Origin: Fallopia convolvulus | Taxonomy: Eukaryota; Streptophyta; Magnoliopsida; Caryophyllales; Polygonaceae | NCBI GenBank assembly: GCA_964016875.1 | Contig: OZ024735.1 | Location: 5,627,338 to 5,691,337 of the forward strand | Length of the DNA: 64,000 bases | Direction: 5' to 3' | Part shown: in pieces, positions 10,503-21,879 of the stretch | How the letters are laid out: each line of letters begins with the position of its first letter | Position numbering within the stretch: position 1 is the first letter of the stretch | Position numbers and translations under genes: made by a program | The notes under the pieces: generated by a model | Seen by the model: only the letters and a program-made list of their open reading frames with translations | The model's database searches: none | What the model was told of the DNA's origin: nothing

Positions 10503-10945
10503 CACTAAAAAAACGCAGATTTAGCGACCATATTTATGGTCGCTAAATCAAAAATCTGGTCGCTAAATCGATTTAGCGACCATACCGTGGTCGCGAAAAG
10601 TCCGACACTAACCAAGTGGCGACCATATGGTCGCCAAATTAGCGACCATAGCGACCATGGTTGCCACCGGTTGCCAATATTGTGGCGACCACTTGTGCGA
10701 CCACAACGACCAAGTGGTCGCCCTGTATAACGACCAAATGGTCGCCTTTTATAGCGACCACCGTCGCCCATGGTCGCCACACCGTTTGCCAAGCCTAGCG
10801 ACCACGTGGTCGCTAAATAGCGACCAAATGGTCGCTGAAATAAAAAAAGGGCGCACGATCCTGATCTTTGACTGAATGTAGGCGCACGACCCTGGTCTTT
10901 GACTGAACGTAGGAGCATGATAAATAAAAAAAGTAGCGACCATAT
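10503..10945. repeat. Left subterminal palindromic repeat cluster of the CACTA element
   Basis: More than a dozen copies of GCGACC/GGTCGC, many arranged as TAGCGACCATATGGTCGC-like palindromes. In En/Spm, subterminal motifs bind the TNPA product. The ORFs 10505-10957 (-) and 10536-10943 (both strands) are translations of these repeats. Confidence 0.75.
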
Positions 10946-11553
10946 GGTCACCAACATTTATTTAATAAAATAAAATAAAATAATAATTAAGTATTATACA
11001 AATAAATATAAAAGAAAAATAAATAAAACATACGAAATTGATAATTTATATTAATTTAAATTATTTAAAAAATTATCTACAAAATAAAAAAACCTAAACT
11101 AGTTGGTTCCGTCGGGGTTGGGTGGATCACTCCCTTCGGAGCCACGGGACCCACCCTGTTGCGGGTTGTATCCGCGCTGCATCCGGTCCATGAACTCCTC
11201 CAGTCGATCGACCCTACTCCGCAAATCCGTCACTTCACTCGTAAGCGCGACGTTTTGCTGCGTCAATCGCTCTCCGTAATACTAGCAAGCATCGTTGCCA
11301 AGCTCAAAGATAGCGCCTCCCGGGCCCACCCCTCCAGCGGCCGTCAGATAGGCATCGCACTCGTCTTGAAAGGACGGCGGGGGTGCCCGAGTCAAAAGAC
11401 CTTCGGGAGAGGATCTCTGGGACCGCGCCTAAAAATATACGCAAATACTGTAAATAAAAATAATAATATACGAATTTAAATAATATATAAAATAATTACA
11501 TACTTACAGCGATCTGGGCGGACCGATCGTCTATAAAATGCCGATCTGGGCCC

Positions 11554-12025
11554 TGTTTTGGACAAAAATATGACAATTAAACTCTTGCCCTAGATTGGGG
11601 CACGATCGAATTGAAAGGCAAGGGATCACTGAAGAAATAGTCGGATCGATGAAATAGGAATTACAAGAGTTCTTTCTCGGAGAGTTTTTGTTACATATAT
11701 CTGTGTTCGAATGGAATGTATCCTTGTTTTTATCCTTCTAGCCTATATCGTTGTTAACTTAACCGCCATATCCCACATTCTACACGTTTCTAGGATATGC
11801 CCCTAACTGTCTCCCACCTTACATACATTTCGGAACAAATAACTATCACTAATGGTTGCCGCGTGTACATAACTCTTTCTATTAATTGTAGCTTTCTTGA
11901 TTCTCTTGTGACGGATGACTTCACTTATCTCCTTGATCTTTCTTTCGTCTTGCATCTCTCGCGATTCGTAGCCTGATCTTTGGGCCGTCTTTGTCGAATG
12001 GGTCGGGTGGTTTTTGGGCCTAATA
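11554..12025 (-). repeat. 3' LTR of the outer gypsy element
   Basis: Starts TGTTTTGGACAAAAATATGA and ends GGGCCTAATA on the + strand. The terminal CA has mutated to TA. It aligns along its length with 19137-19604. Confidence 0.8.
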
Positions 12026-13524
12026 ATACCCCCAAATCTGGGTCTGAATCTTTGGCGGGATTTCGATGAAGATTTGCCGTGTGATCTATAGTTGACGTAC
12101 GATACGTGGTTTTGCCCCATCCGTCCGATCATCCCCGAGGAGACGAGAAGTCATGTCAATCAAGCTTTAATTGCTCGGGTGCAGATCTCTCGAAGATACG
12201 CGATAACTCATTCTTGCATGCCTTCTCTCCGTCTTCCTTTCACCCCTTTCTTTGTTTGCCCTATTTTCATCTTGCATTTTCTCCATGGCCAAGGCTAGAA
12301 TCACAAATATGGGCTTTGAATCCTCCCACTCCCTTGAACCGCATGACCGTTGATACGCTGGTTTTAGTACAGCGTAATTCTGTATTTTTATTAGGATTTC
12401 TGAGTGTTTTAGGCTAGATTAGGGTGTTTATTTGTGATATCAGAAAAACCTACAGTTGAAGATTTTGAAGACAGAAGTCCTAAGTTTAAGCTGAAGATTT
12501 TATGAAGACCAAGACCCGCGCCCTCGGGCATGGACCCGAAACCGCGGTGATGAGAAGATTCGAGAGAGTTGAAGAATGCAGGACCCGCGCTCGCGGTTGG
12601 ATGAGGATCCACGGCCGAGTGGAGATGACTGGACCCGCGCTCGCGGGTGGCGATATTTCTGAGCGCCGACTCGGTTTTATTTTATCTTTATTTATCTTTA
12701 TATCTTTAGGTTTCAGATATGTTTTCTACTATTTAAGCCTAGTTTCGTAGAAGACTTTTATATCTAGCATACTTTTGCAGACTTTTATTTTTAACTTAGT
12801 TTTTATGTCTATTATGGAGAACTAATCTTCCTTGGAGATTGTTAGATCAAGGAAGCCTTTTTATGTAATTCGTGAGATTCTGGTAACTTTTCTATCCTTT
12901 GGTTAATATCAAATCTCTTGTTTTTAATTCTATGATCTATGTTTGATTTTATAAGCCTGATCAACTTGTTTGATTGACTTAGATCAACTGTTTGGATTAG
13001 GTTTGATTGTTGTCTGTGCAATCTTATTTATCCTTGAAACAACTCTTTTTCAGGACCGTGGACTGGAATTGAGAAAGAGTGTTTGATTGTTATTTTATGC
13101 ATGAGACTCGTTGTTTGATTGCATGATTTGATATCCTATTATCCTTAATACTTTGCATGATTTGAATTAAGCGTTCTTGTTCATATCATCCTTCCGCTTG
13201 GACCGTGGACAAGCGGAAATCTTTTATAAGGATTGGAATTAACCTGGGAATGAATAGAAAAGTGGAGGAATTGATGATCAAATGAATAAAAAGGTGGAAT
13301 TGATTGAATGAACTCTGCTTTCCTTTAATTGATTTAAACCCTAATATTGTTTGCTTGCTTAAACTCCCAAAACCCCTGTTTTGTTCTTTGCTGATTGTTC
13401 AGAATACTGATTCTCTTGGGTTCGATCCCTTACTTGCATGCTATACTTGGTTTGTAATTTAGGGTAATTTATTTTTGATCTTGGCAACAACGACTTTAGC
13501 CGAGTCAACCGGCGCCCTTGCTCT
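12026..13524 (+). other. Retroelement-derived non-coding DNA
   Basis: The first few hundred bases are probably gypsy 3' untranslated DNA. From about 12340 there is a T-rich stretch with units such as GGAGAACTAATCTTCCTTGG, AACCCTAAT and GGACCGTGGA, the style of plant gypsy LTR and leader DNA in + orientation. The ORFs 12106-12417 and 12502-12750 show no domain. Not resolved further. Confidence 0.35.
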
Positions 13525-14182
13525 ATGTCCCCGAAGGAAATGGAGAAAATCATTAAGAGCCATGGCTTTCCGGCAAGCACCAATTTTCATTGCCCCACGC
13601 ACGAAGCTGTAGATTGGGTCAAGGAAGGATGGGTTTTCTTCCTTGAGTACCCTTTCACGCTGGGGGCTTTTTTCCCTTTTTCTATCTTAATCTTGAACTT
13701 CCTGCTTGCTCTTAGGGCTTCTCCAGTGCAACTAATGATGTCGATGTGGAAGATCTTGCACCAGATAAGTGAGGTGTGTTTGGAGGAGAAGATCGAGTTC
13801 TCGGTGTCGAACCTCTTGTGCGCTTATCGGGTATGTCCGCTCAGGGCCGGTCGCTTCACCCTTCATGCGAGGGACGCGAAGAATCCATTAATCCCTAAAT
13901 CGAAGGTGAATGGCAAAGATTGGGCGACCCGCTTCTTCTTTGTGGAGAGATATACGCTGGGTCCGATGTATCAGGCGACTTTATTTGATTCATGGAGTTC
14001 TAAGAGTGAGTACTCTCAACCCTAATTTTCGTTTTGCTTTGTTAGTGCCTGCTCCAGTTTCGCTGATTTCCCTATTCGGGGGTTTTTTACGCGCAGTTCC
14101 ATCGGGTTTGGACACCCACGTCTTGGAATTAGAAGCATGCAAGAAACTCTTTGCCCTTCTTGAGGCGAGGAGGACCTATTGA
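13525..14182 (+). pseudogene. Antisense ORF with similarity to the 'putative gypsy type transposon' (Transposase_28-like) family
   Basis: The + strand ORF 13525-14025 (166 residues) reads EYPFTLGAFFPFSILILNFL, then SPVQLMMSMWKILHQISEVC and KDWATRFFFVERYTLG. This is the pattern of the plant protein family annotated as putative gypsy-type transposon, with conserved P-F-x-x-L/F-G and W-x-x-R-F-F-F-V segments. The ORF runs opposite to both surrounding gypsy elements. Additional antisense ORFs are known from some Tat-lineage retrotransposons, so it is probably element cargo rather than a host gene. A short second exon may follow after a donor near 14008 (13910-14182 is open in another frame). Function unknown. 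Confidence 0.5.
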
Positions 14183-14200
14183 AAGTCTATGGAACTCGCG

Positions 14201-14767
14201 CTATAAGGTGAATCCAGCACTAAAACAGTGGCTTTGCACAATTCGAAATAAGTCATTAGAATACTTTTCAAGTCGTCGACTATTCATAAATTGAATTTTA
14301 AACAAGTCAGCGAGATTCACATATGATTCCACAGATCCTCGTGGCAAACTAATGAACCATCTTAGGGCTGGGCCCTCAAGAGTTGCCCCAAAGCTTTTGC
14401 ACGTGATGGCTTCACGATCCTTTTGAGGGATGGAAGTCATCATCATCTTCTGTTTGAAGATCAGAAGATGATCATTAGGGTCATCGGTGCCGTTGTAGCT
14501 TGACATTTCTGGAACAAGAAACTCCTTAGGAAAATCAACAACGGAAATGGATTCCACAAAAGGAGAAGCTTCATAGCCATCATCGGGTTCCTTCTCGATG
14601 GGACGTGGGATTCCGGTGATCCTTGTAATCGTCTCATAGAGAGGCTTTAATTTCTCTTGGATCTTTTGCTTGATGACCTCCTTAGCGTTGAGAAGGTTGG
14701 GAGTGATACCGTCGTCTTCTGTCGGCTGCTGGACTGGTACTCCCAGAGAAGTATCTTGGGTCGTCAT
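14201..14767 (-). pseudogene. gag fragment of a second, inner gypsy element
   Basis: 188-residue - strand ORF with RPIEKEPDDGYEASPF, YNGTDDPNDHLLIFKQKM and GPALRWFISLPRGSVESY. These align with the gag of the outer element (17537-18583: DGTGDLDEHVAIFKQKM, GPALNWFVNLPRGSIRSF) but with clear divergence. It is truncated after about residue 180 (DLFRIVQSH), where sequence unlike gag begins. It lies directly downstream (- strand) of the LTR at 15056-15830. Confidence 0.75.
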
Positions 14768-15055
14768 TCCATGAAAGGTAACCGCTGAAGGATTTTGGAC
14801 GATAACAGTCTCTTCAGGGAAAGCTCATGCGACAGTTACATTCTTGCTCGTATGTACCTGCGATCTCAAAGACTCATTTTCAACTATTATTGTGCCACTT
14901 GGGCGTTGGTTTTGGCTGTTTCGGCTTTGAGTTCATCATGGTCTTTTTTGAGGGCATCGAGACGAGCAAAAAGGTCATCCATGGTGAACGGTTGGTGTTT
15001 GGTAAGAGGTTGATCGGTTGGATTTTAGCTATCAGCCCCACGGTGGACGCCAAAT

Positions 15056-15830
15056 TGTTTTGGACAAAAAATGACCAATTGATCACTTTAATGTCCTAGA
15101 TGGGGTTTGATAGCCAAAGGGATACGATTGGATCGGGTTGATGGGAAAACCGATAGAAACGATTAACAAAAGCAATAAGCAAGTAAAGAAACTAAATGTA
15201 AAATCAATATTAATGTAGAAGAAATGCTTATCTCTTCTTATTAATTATAAACAAGCGATTACAAGCTTAGATCCGGGGTTTAGGACCCTTAATCATGCGA
15301 AAACTGCTGGGAAGACAACGACCAGATGCTTGCAGTCCTACTAAGACGACAGAAGTCTCCGAGAGCAATGTGAATTATGAGAGTGTTCTCATTACAAGAG
15401 AGGGGAATTGTGTACTAATGTATGTGTCTCTATATTGGGATCTCATGTGGTTATGCTCTTAAATCCCTTTATATAGTAGGGAGAGTTACATAGAAATAGT
15501 TACAAAATCAAGGATACACGTTCTCCTAAAAAGTAAGTAGTGGACGTTGTGGAGGATATGGTCAATGGCGATTGTAACTGACCTGGAGATCTCGGGATCT
15601 CGCTGGAGGTGCGGGATAGTCAGATGAAGATTGACGTCATCGGTCTTCGGTCTTTATGACGACAGAAGTCTTCGGTCTTTCTGACGACGATGGTCTCTCT
15701 AACGATGATTCTTTCTGACGACGATGGTCTTTCTAATGATAATGGTCTTTGTGACGACGAAAATCTTCGGTCTTTGTGACGACGACATTCTTCGATCTTG
15801 AAATCATACTTGGAATTTTTGGGTCTAACA
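15056..15830 (-). mobile_element. 5' LTR of the inner gypsy element
   Basis: On the + strand it starts TGTTTTGGACAAAAAATGAC and ends TTTTTGGGTCTAACA. On the - strand it is followed by the primer-binding region CAATTTGGCGTCCACCGTGG and then the gag fragment at 14767. Its terminal bases match those of the outer element's LTR, but the body differs, so it is a related family. It interrupts the outer reverse transcriptase at 15831. The partner LTR is not seen. Confidence 0.7.
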
Positions 15831-16680
15831 ATAGACGGCAGTGATCCGCCGGCTTGGAGATGAACCTCTTCAATGTAGTGATTTGCCCGGTGAGCTTTTG
15901 GACGTCTTTCACGCATCTCGGAGATTTCAACGAGACTATCGCGCGAACCTGTTCTGGGCTTGCTTCTATCCCTCTTTGGGTGACCAAGTACCCCATGAAC
16001 TTCCAAGATTTCACCACAAATGTACACTTCTGTGGGTTCAACTTCATGTTGTATTGTTTCAAGATTCCGAAAGCCTCTTCTAAGTGGCGGCGATGGTCTA
16101 CAACCTTCTTTGACTTGACGAGCATGTCATCAATATACACCTCCATAGTCTCCACAATTTGGTTTTGGAACATTTTATTCACTAGTCTCTGGTACGTGGT
16201 TCCGGCATTCCGTAGTCCGAAGGGCATCACTTTGTAACAGTAGGTTTCTTTGCTAGTTATGAAAGAAGTCTTCTCCTGGTCGCTTTCTTCCATCCGGATC
16301 TGGTTGTAACCACTGAAGGCATCCATGAAGGTCAACAACTCGTGGCCCGCCATGGCGTCTACCAGGGAATCTATGTGAGGCAACGGAAATGAATCCTTGG
16401 GACAAGCCTTGTTCAAATCCGTGAAGTCTACACAAATCCTCCACTTTCCATTTTTCTTAGGTACAACGACTACATTAGCCAACCATTATGGATACTTGAC
16501 TTCTTTAATCTTTCCAGTCTCCATCAGCCTTCCTACTTCTTCGTCCACTATCTTTTTTCTTTCAGTGGCGAATTTCCTTCGTTTCTGTTTCACGGGGGGT
16601 GACTGGGATCCACGTTCAACTTGTGGGTGATGATCTCTGGATCGATTCCCACCATGTTCTCGTGGGACCATGCAAAGCAT
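15831..16680 (-). pseudogene. Reverse transcriptase of the outer gypsy element (truncated)
   Basis: 16680-16486 carries PPVKQKRRKFATERKKIVDE and ends ..IKEVKYP. An in-frame stop at 16483-16485 follows, then the frame continues WLANVVVVPKKNGKWRICVD to 15831. Recognisable RT blocks are CVDFTDLNKACPKDSFPLP, FMDAFSGYNQI, MPFGLRNAGTTYQR and the catalytic YIDD (EVYIDDMLVKSKK). The frame ends in the connection region (FISKPADHCRLL) at the insertion of the inner LTR. RNase H and integrase are absent. Confidence 0.85.
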
Positions 16681-16858
16681 TCTGCGTTTTTACTTAAGAA
16701 GTATAGTCTACCAGCTCATTTCTCATGGATAACTCCAAATCCCTTCCAATCTTTACGGACTGATTAAGGTCTGATTGGTCTAGGACCACTTCTTCTACAT
16801 GTTCGTCTTTCTTTTCTTTTTATTTTGGAACGATAGAATTAGTGGCTTATTTTAATTG

Positions 16859-17464
16859 CTATGTTGACTTCTGACTAGCGGTTGATTTTAGAGCCGGTTT
16901 GTAACACTCTCTTGACGTTCTTTGGTCTCCCCGGATCTCTTGAACCCCCCAAGGCGTCGGGAATTTTATTGTCTGGTGGTAGGTGTAGGGAACAACCCTC
17001 ATGTCATGGAGCCACGGTCTCCCCATTATCATGTTATAACAAGAAGGACAATCCATGACAGAGTACCTAACCTCGATGTTCACGCCCTTTGCGTACATGG
17101 GAAGGATGACGTCTCCTACCGTGTGCTTCACTTCTCCGCTGAATCCCACAAGCGCGGCCGTGTTCTTCTCCACATCCTTTTCGCTCAACCCCATCTCTTT
17201 TAGTGCTCCTAGCGTCACGAGGTTAGTCAAACATCCGGTGTCAATAAGAACCCGTTTGACCAGGACGTTCGCTATCGAGAGGTAGATAACGAGTTTGTCA
17301 TGATGTGGTCCCTCAAGACCACTGACGTCATCCTCATCGAAGTGTATCGCGAGATTGAGGACGTCTCTCTTCATTGGCATGAGACGATGGAAAGCATTCT
17401 CTCGTGCGTTCCTCTTGGTTGTTGAGTACGTGAGGCCGCACACGCTTGATCCCTTGGTGATCAC
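16859..17464 (-). pseudogene. Protease region of the outer gypsy element
   Basis: 201-residue - strand ORF with the aspartic protease core VLIDTGCLTNLV (normally D-T/S-G-S/A) and the later MDCPSCYNMIMGRPWLHDM block typical of plant gypsy proteases. It is joined to gag in the same polyprotein in living relatives. Here the two ORFs are in different frames, overlapping only via 17334-17612, so a frameshift lies near 17470-17540. Confidence 0.75.
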
Positions 17465-17536
17465 GTTTACAACCTTGGCAGGTACAGGCGACGTGGGCCT
17501 TCCCGCGCGTGAAGCCTCTACTACATCTGGGGGGAC

Positions 17537-18583
17537 CTACGCGTTGGGTGCTACCTCCGTTATCCTTCCTCGAGATACGAGGTAGGATATCTCTCTTCTC
17601 AGTGCTACACACTCTTTAGTTACGTGACCGTAGTCATGGAAATCGCACCATTTGCTCATATCCTTGTTCAGGTAGGGTTTCTGGTTTCTCTTTGGCCATC
17701 TGACGCCACGTATCGTTAAGGCTATATTTTTCACAAGTTCTTCGGGGGATATACCCAGGTTAAACTCATCATACTTAGGTGGCAACGGCTTGGAAGGTCT
17801 AGCCTCAACGACGTTTAATTTCACCGCGTCGGGGTGGGGATGCCGATACGGTTGATCACGGCATTCCCGGCGGTGATATGGCATCGCTTTCTTCTCTACC
17901 CTTTCCCAAACACTTATGGGCTTCCTCATCTTCAGATCTTCCTCGAGACTGATTTGGGCTAGAGCCTTGGTTTGAACATCTTCAAAAATGTGGCACGGGT
18001 GTTTGGTGAGTTCTTTGTAAAGATCTCCATCTTGGTTAACCCCCTGACGAAAGGCTTCCATAGCAGTCGGCACGACACAGTGCGGGATGGAAATCTTCTC
18101 TTGATTGAATCGGTCCAGGTATTCTCGGGTGGATTCGTCGAGCTTTTGGATAACCCGGTACAAATCGCTAGATTGCTTTTCGAACCTCCGGTTGCTAGCG
18201 AATTGGACTCTAAAGGAATCCATCAACTCGACAAAGGAGCGAATACTTCCTCGAGGGAGGTTAACGAACCAATTCAAAGCTGGCCCTGCGAGAGCTCCTC
18301 TGAAACCCTTGCACAACAGTGCTTCAGGAGAATGATATGGGACGACACTGGTCATCATCTTTTGCTTGAATATAGCTACGTGCTCGTCAAGGTCTCCCGT
18401 GCCGTCATAGGGGGTCATGCTGGGTACCGATAAATTCTTCGATATCTCGACCTGGGGGATGTGCGGGGCGAAGGGTGACTCGTCATAACCGTAAACTACC
18501 TCTCTCTCTATGGGCCGAGGGACTCCGTGTATGTTTTCTAGGCCTCGGGGAAGACGACGGTCCCAATCCTCTTCATCATCCAT
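17537..18583 (-). pseudogene. gag of the outer gypsy element
   Basis: 348-residue ORF with the Retrotrans_gag core (FRGALAGPALNWFVNLPRGS, LMDSFRVQFASNRRF, SSDLYRVIQKLDESTREYL) and a C-terminal segment KWCDFHDYGHVTKEC. That segment is a C-x2-H-x3-H..C knuckle-like remnant rather than a full CCHC. It starts close to the primer-binding side (19136), separated by about 550 bp of leader. Confidence 0.8.
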
Positions 18584-19136
18584 GTGTCATCCTCAAAACG
18601 TCGAGGGCTAACGTCGCGCGCCACTCAAAAGCGGATGGTTGCTCTCCCCTCCTCGCCGGTATGGTTACCTTGTGTAGGGGTGAAAGATGGTACCCCAGGG
18701 ACGGTTGCTGGTGGGGGTAACGAACTCCGTACCGAAGGATCTCTCGTGTCGACCGGTAGGGTTTCTAGAAGAGCCTTCTCCTCCACTAGTTCGGACTCTA
18801 TCCGTCGTTCAAGCGCCTGGGCCGACGGAAGAAACAAACCGGAGTTGAGAGCGTAGACCTTCGTTATTGGCAGTTAATTGCTCGATGCTAGTTTTGTGCT
18901 TCTCGTTGCAAGCACGTTTGTCCATTAGTTCCTTCTCGAGGGCTTGAAGCCTTTGGGCGAAATCAGATAGTTCGAGGTGGAGCGCGGCCTATGCATCCTG
19001 GCGTGCGCGTCCGTCACCCCTAGCGTCTTGGTCTCGATTATCCTCCTCGGGATTGCTCATGGTGACTTTTTGAACTTCTTCCGATATGGAAAGGTGAATC
19101 TTTTTCGATCGTAGGGCCCCATGGTAGGCGCCAAAT

Positions 19137-19604
19137 TATTTTGGACAAAAATTTGACAATCAAACTCTTGCACTAGATTAGGGCACGATCGAATTGAAAG
19201 GTAAGGGATCACTCAAGAAATAGTCAGATTGATGAAATCGAAATTAAAAGAGTTCCCTCTCGATGAGTTTTTGTTAGATTGTGTTCGAATGGAATGTATC
19301 CTTGTTTTTATCCTTCTAGCCTATATCTTTGTTAACTTAACTGCCATATCACGCATTCTACACGTTCCTAGGATATGCCCCTAACCGTTTTCCACCTTGC
19401 ATACATTTCGGAACAAATAACTATCACTAATGGTTGCCCGCGTGTACATAACTCTTTCTGTTGACCGTAGCTTTCTTGCTTCCCTTGTGACGGATGACTT
19501 TATCTATCTCCTTGATTTTTCTTTCGTCCTGCATCTCTCGCGATTCATAGCCTGATCTTTGGGTCATCTATGTCGAATGGGCCTGGTGGTTTTTTGGCCT
19601 AACA
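19137..19604 (-). repeat. 5' LTR of the outer gypsy element
   Basis: On the + strand it starts TATTTTGGACAAAAATTTGA (terminal TG decayed to TA) and ends TTTGGCCTAACA. It is followed directly by the target duplication GGCCC. Confidence 0.8.
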
Positions 19605-19790
19605 GGCCCTGGGAGTGCTTCTCAATGAGAAGCTCGAGAGGCGTAACCCGACGACCCCGTTGTGTTTCCTACGAAATTCATCACAATTGTTACTAACTAT
19701 TAAGAGTAGATTAACTTAATTTAAATAAATTTAAATTAAAATAACGTACCATTCGACACATGGTATTGAGGTGGGACCTCGAACCGCTAC

Positions 19791-21050
19791 TGTGGTATTG
19801 AGTCAGGTTCGTCCACGAGAGAAAGTCTATGTCAAGTTTTGTTACTTGGAGCGCAAGCAATCAACAAAAGCTAGGGTTTTTAGCAAGGAAAGAGAAAAAT
19901 CTAAGGTAAAGGTATCCCCACAATAACATTCATGCATACAAACGCCTATGAAACAGAAAGATCATGCTTTTATCACATAAAGGCATCAACTTTCGTCAAC
20001 TAAGCAAGTAAATCAACTAACTCTCGTTCAATCAATAAAATTACTATCTAATCTCTTCTACTTCAACTAGGATAGATCCGCTTTCGCTTCAAAACCCTAA
20101 ATTGACTATTCTTGTTCAAGGTTTCTGCTTTCGTTTCAACTATGAATGAGAAATTCCCTTCAACTTTCGCTTCAAGGATTAAGAACAAGAGAATAGATTC
20201 ATGCAATAAAAACAATCAAGACATGATCACAAACAAGCATGCACATCCATTGCTTGGTTTAACCCCAACCTTAGAGAGAGAAGACTACTCACATATCATA
20301 ACTAAGGACAACTTAATTAAATAAAAGAGAAAGCTTACAACTTGAATCCAAACAAAGCATTCTTCCATAATCTCCACTCGTCTCTCCCTCTCATGCCTCC
20401 TCTTTCTCTCTACTCTCTACTCCCACCCTAAACTAGGTTAATTGTGGGATTCTTGTGTAGAAAAACAAAGGCTAGACAAGAGTATTTATAGAAAAACTAA
20501 TCTATCCAAAAGCTATTTATAAGGAAATAAATCATTTAAAAAGATATATCCCCTAAAACTATCTAATAACATAAAAGGAAAGGGATAAAAGATCTTTTAA
20601 GTGCGCCGACTCAGTCTTCGCTACTGATCCTGAGTGCCTCGGTATCGAGCCTCACAGGGTCGTTATCGACCCTCTTCAGCACTGCGAACAGCCTAGAGTA
20701 AAACTTCCGTAGCGGGCTCGTTACACCTCCGTTTGACTCGATTCTTTTTTCTATGTCTTTGTAAAAAGTTTCTCCACTTCTTTCCAAGCTTGAAATTGAT
20801 TCTTCACTTCTTTATTTCAGTGCTTTTCTTCATTCTTGAGTGCTATCTTCAAGTGCTTTCCTCCTTTCTTCAAAATATGCTTGAAAACAGCTTCTAAAAC
20901 CTACAAAACACCACCAAAGCTTATGTATTCTCCATAGCTTAAGAAAATATGAAAACCTACACAAAGGACTCACAACAAAACACAAAACTACATAAAAGAC
21001 TCAAAAACACTAAAAACACACCCTAAAAACAGGACTAAAAGGCGGACATC
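19791..21050. mobile_element. Probable solo LTR of a non-coding LTR element
   Basis: It begins TGTGGTATTGAGTCAGGTTC immediately after the CACTA exon. The body is AT-rich with many GCTTTCGCTTCAA/CTTTCGTTTCAA units and ends near ACTAAAAGGCGGACATCA. It has no coding capacity. TG/CA-like ends and the style 'GGTATTGAGTC...GTTCGTCCAC' are those of plant LARD/TRIM LTRs. No matching target duplication is visible, so the right boundary is approximate. Confidence 0.45.
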
Positions 21051-21179
21051 ATGCCCGATGGCTGCAAGCTGCGAGATTTCGTAAAATGTGTTATAATATG
21101 TTTTTAGGGTAATATACAAATATAAAACAAGTTCGTGTCATACGTACCTCCAACCGATGATGAAAAGGTCTCATGTAAC

Positions 21180-21830
21180 AACCACATTAATAACAACAAC
21201 AAGAAGATCAACAACAACAACATCAACAACAACAATAACAACAACAACTATGCTTTCAATAAACAACAACAATAACATCAACAACCAACAACAACAAACA
21301 TAAACATGAACAAAAATAACATCAACAACATCAACAACCAACATCAACAAACAACAACAACAACAACAACAACAACAAGAACAAAAAAAACAACAATAGC
21401 TACTACAAGACCAACAACAACAACATCATCAACAACAACAACTAAAAACTTAAACAACAACTTAAACAACAAAAAAAAAAGAACAACAACTTCTTCTACT
21501 AAACCTAAACAACAACATAAACAACAACAATTCTCATCTATATCAACAACACAACTACAACATCAATAACACAACAACAACATCAAATTCCTAAAATTAA
21601 CTAATTTTCAATCCTAAATTGTTACCTAATTCAATTCAACAACACAACTAACACATCAACAACACAACAACAATATCAACAAATTCATCCTAAATCAACA
21701 AATTCAACTAATTTCATAAAATCACCACATTCAACAACAACATATTCCATAAATCTACACATCCAACCTAAAATGAACATAATCAATAACAACAAATCCC
21801 AAAAAATCAACAAATTCAACCAAATATAAG
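21180..21830. repeat. (CAA/AAC)n-rich microsatellite tract
   Basis: Interrupted CAACAACAA runs over about 650 bp, densest at 21230-21560, fading into AACA/TCAAC-rich DNA. The ORF 21306-21569 (Thr/Asn-rich) is a translation of the repeat. It lies inside the CACTA element, left of the Tekay fragment. Confidence 0.8.
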
Positions 21831-21832
21831 AT

Positions 21833-21870
21833 TTTCGGGTTCCAACCTTAAACGGTTGAAACCCGAAAAC
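21833..21870. repeat. Hairpin: TTTTCGGGTT...AACCCGAAAA
   Basis: Near-perfect inverted repeat of about 16 bp per arm with a short spacer (TTAAAC), just outside the truncated Tekay LTR. Confidence 0.6.
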
Positions 21871-21879
21871 ACGTATAGT

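Larger units (their letters stand above)
11554..19604 (-). mobile_element. Tat-like Ty3/gypsy LTR retrotransposon (outer, decayed)
   Basis: Flanked by the perfect 5-bp duplication GGCCC (11549-11553 and 19605-19609). LTRs are at 11554-12025 (472 bp) and 19137-19604 (468 bp). On the - strand the primer-binding region AATTTGGCGCCTACC follows the 5' LTR (19136-19120), and the tract AGATTTGGGGGTAT precedes the 3' LTR (about 12026-12040). Gag, protease and reverse transcriptase run on the - strand, in that order. The part after RT (RNase H, integrase) is missing, replaced by a second gypsy fragment and other sequence. Clade assignment rests on the primer site type, the gag-pro-RT sequence style and the antisense ORF. 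Confidence 0.8.
11099..19790 (-). pseudogene. CACTA second gene (Ptta/En_Spm plant transposase type), interrupted
   Basis: Read right to left. An exon fragment ends GSRSHLNTMCRM at the donor 19749-19744. The next exon starts at 19668 and reads ETQRGRRVTPLELLIEKHSQ, then is cut by the gypsy element at 19609/11554. Removing that element and one copy of GGCCC continues the frame exactly as GPDRHFIDDRSAQIA to a donor at 11507. The last exon (11428-11099) has SFQDECDAYL, an internal TAG (..GNDAC*YYGERL), a leucine-heptad coiled-coil stretch (TDLRSRVDRLEEFMDRM) and a Gly/Pro-rich tail ending at TAG 11099. The pattern G-R-x-x-T-P-x-E-L..H......DxRAQ is that of the plant transposase (Ptta/En_Spm) family. 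The 5' part is lost or obscured by the insert starting near 19791. Confidence 0.7.

Noticed and set aside
10505..10957. 150-residue ORF (-) and overlapping + strand ORFs
   Set aside because: They are six-frame readings of the GCGACC palindromic subterminal repeats.
21306..21569. Thr/Asn-rich ORF
   Set aside because: Translation of a CAA/AAC microsatellite.
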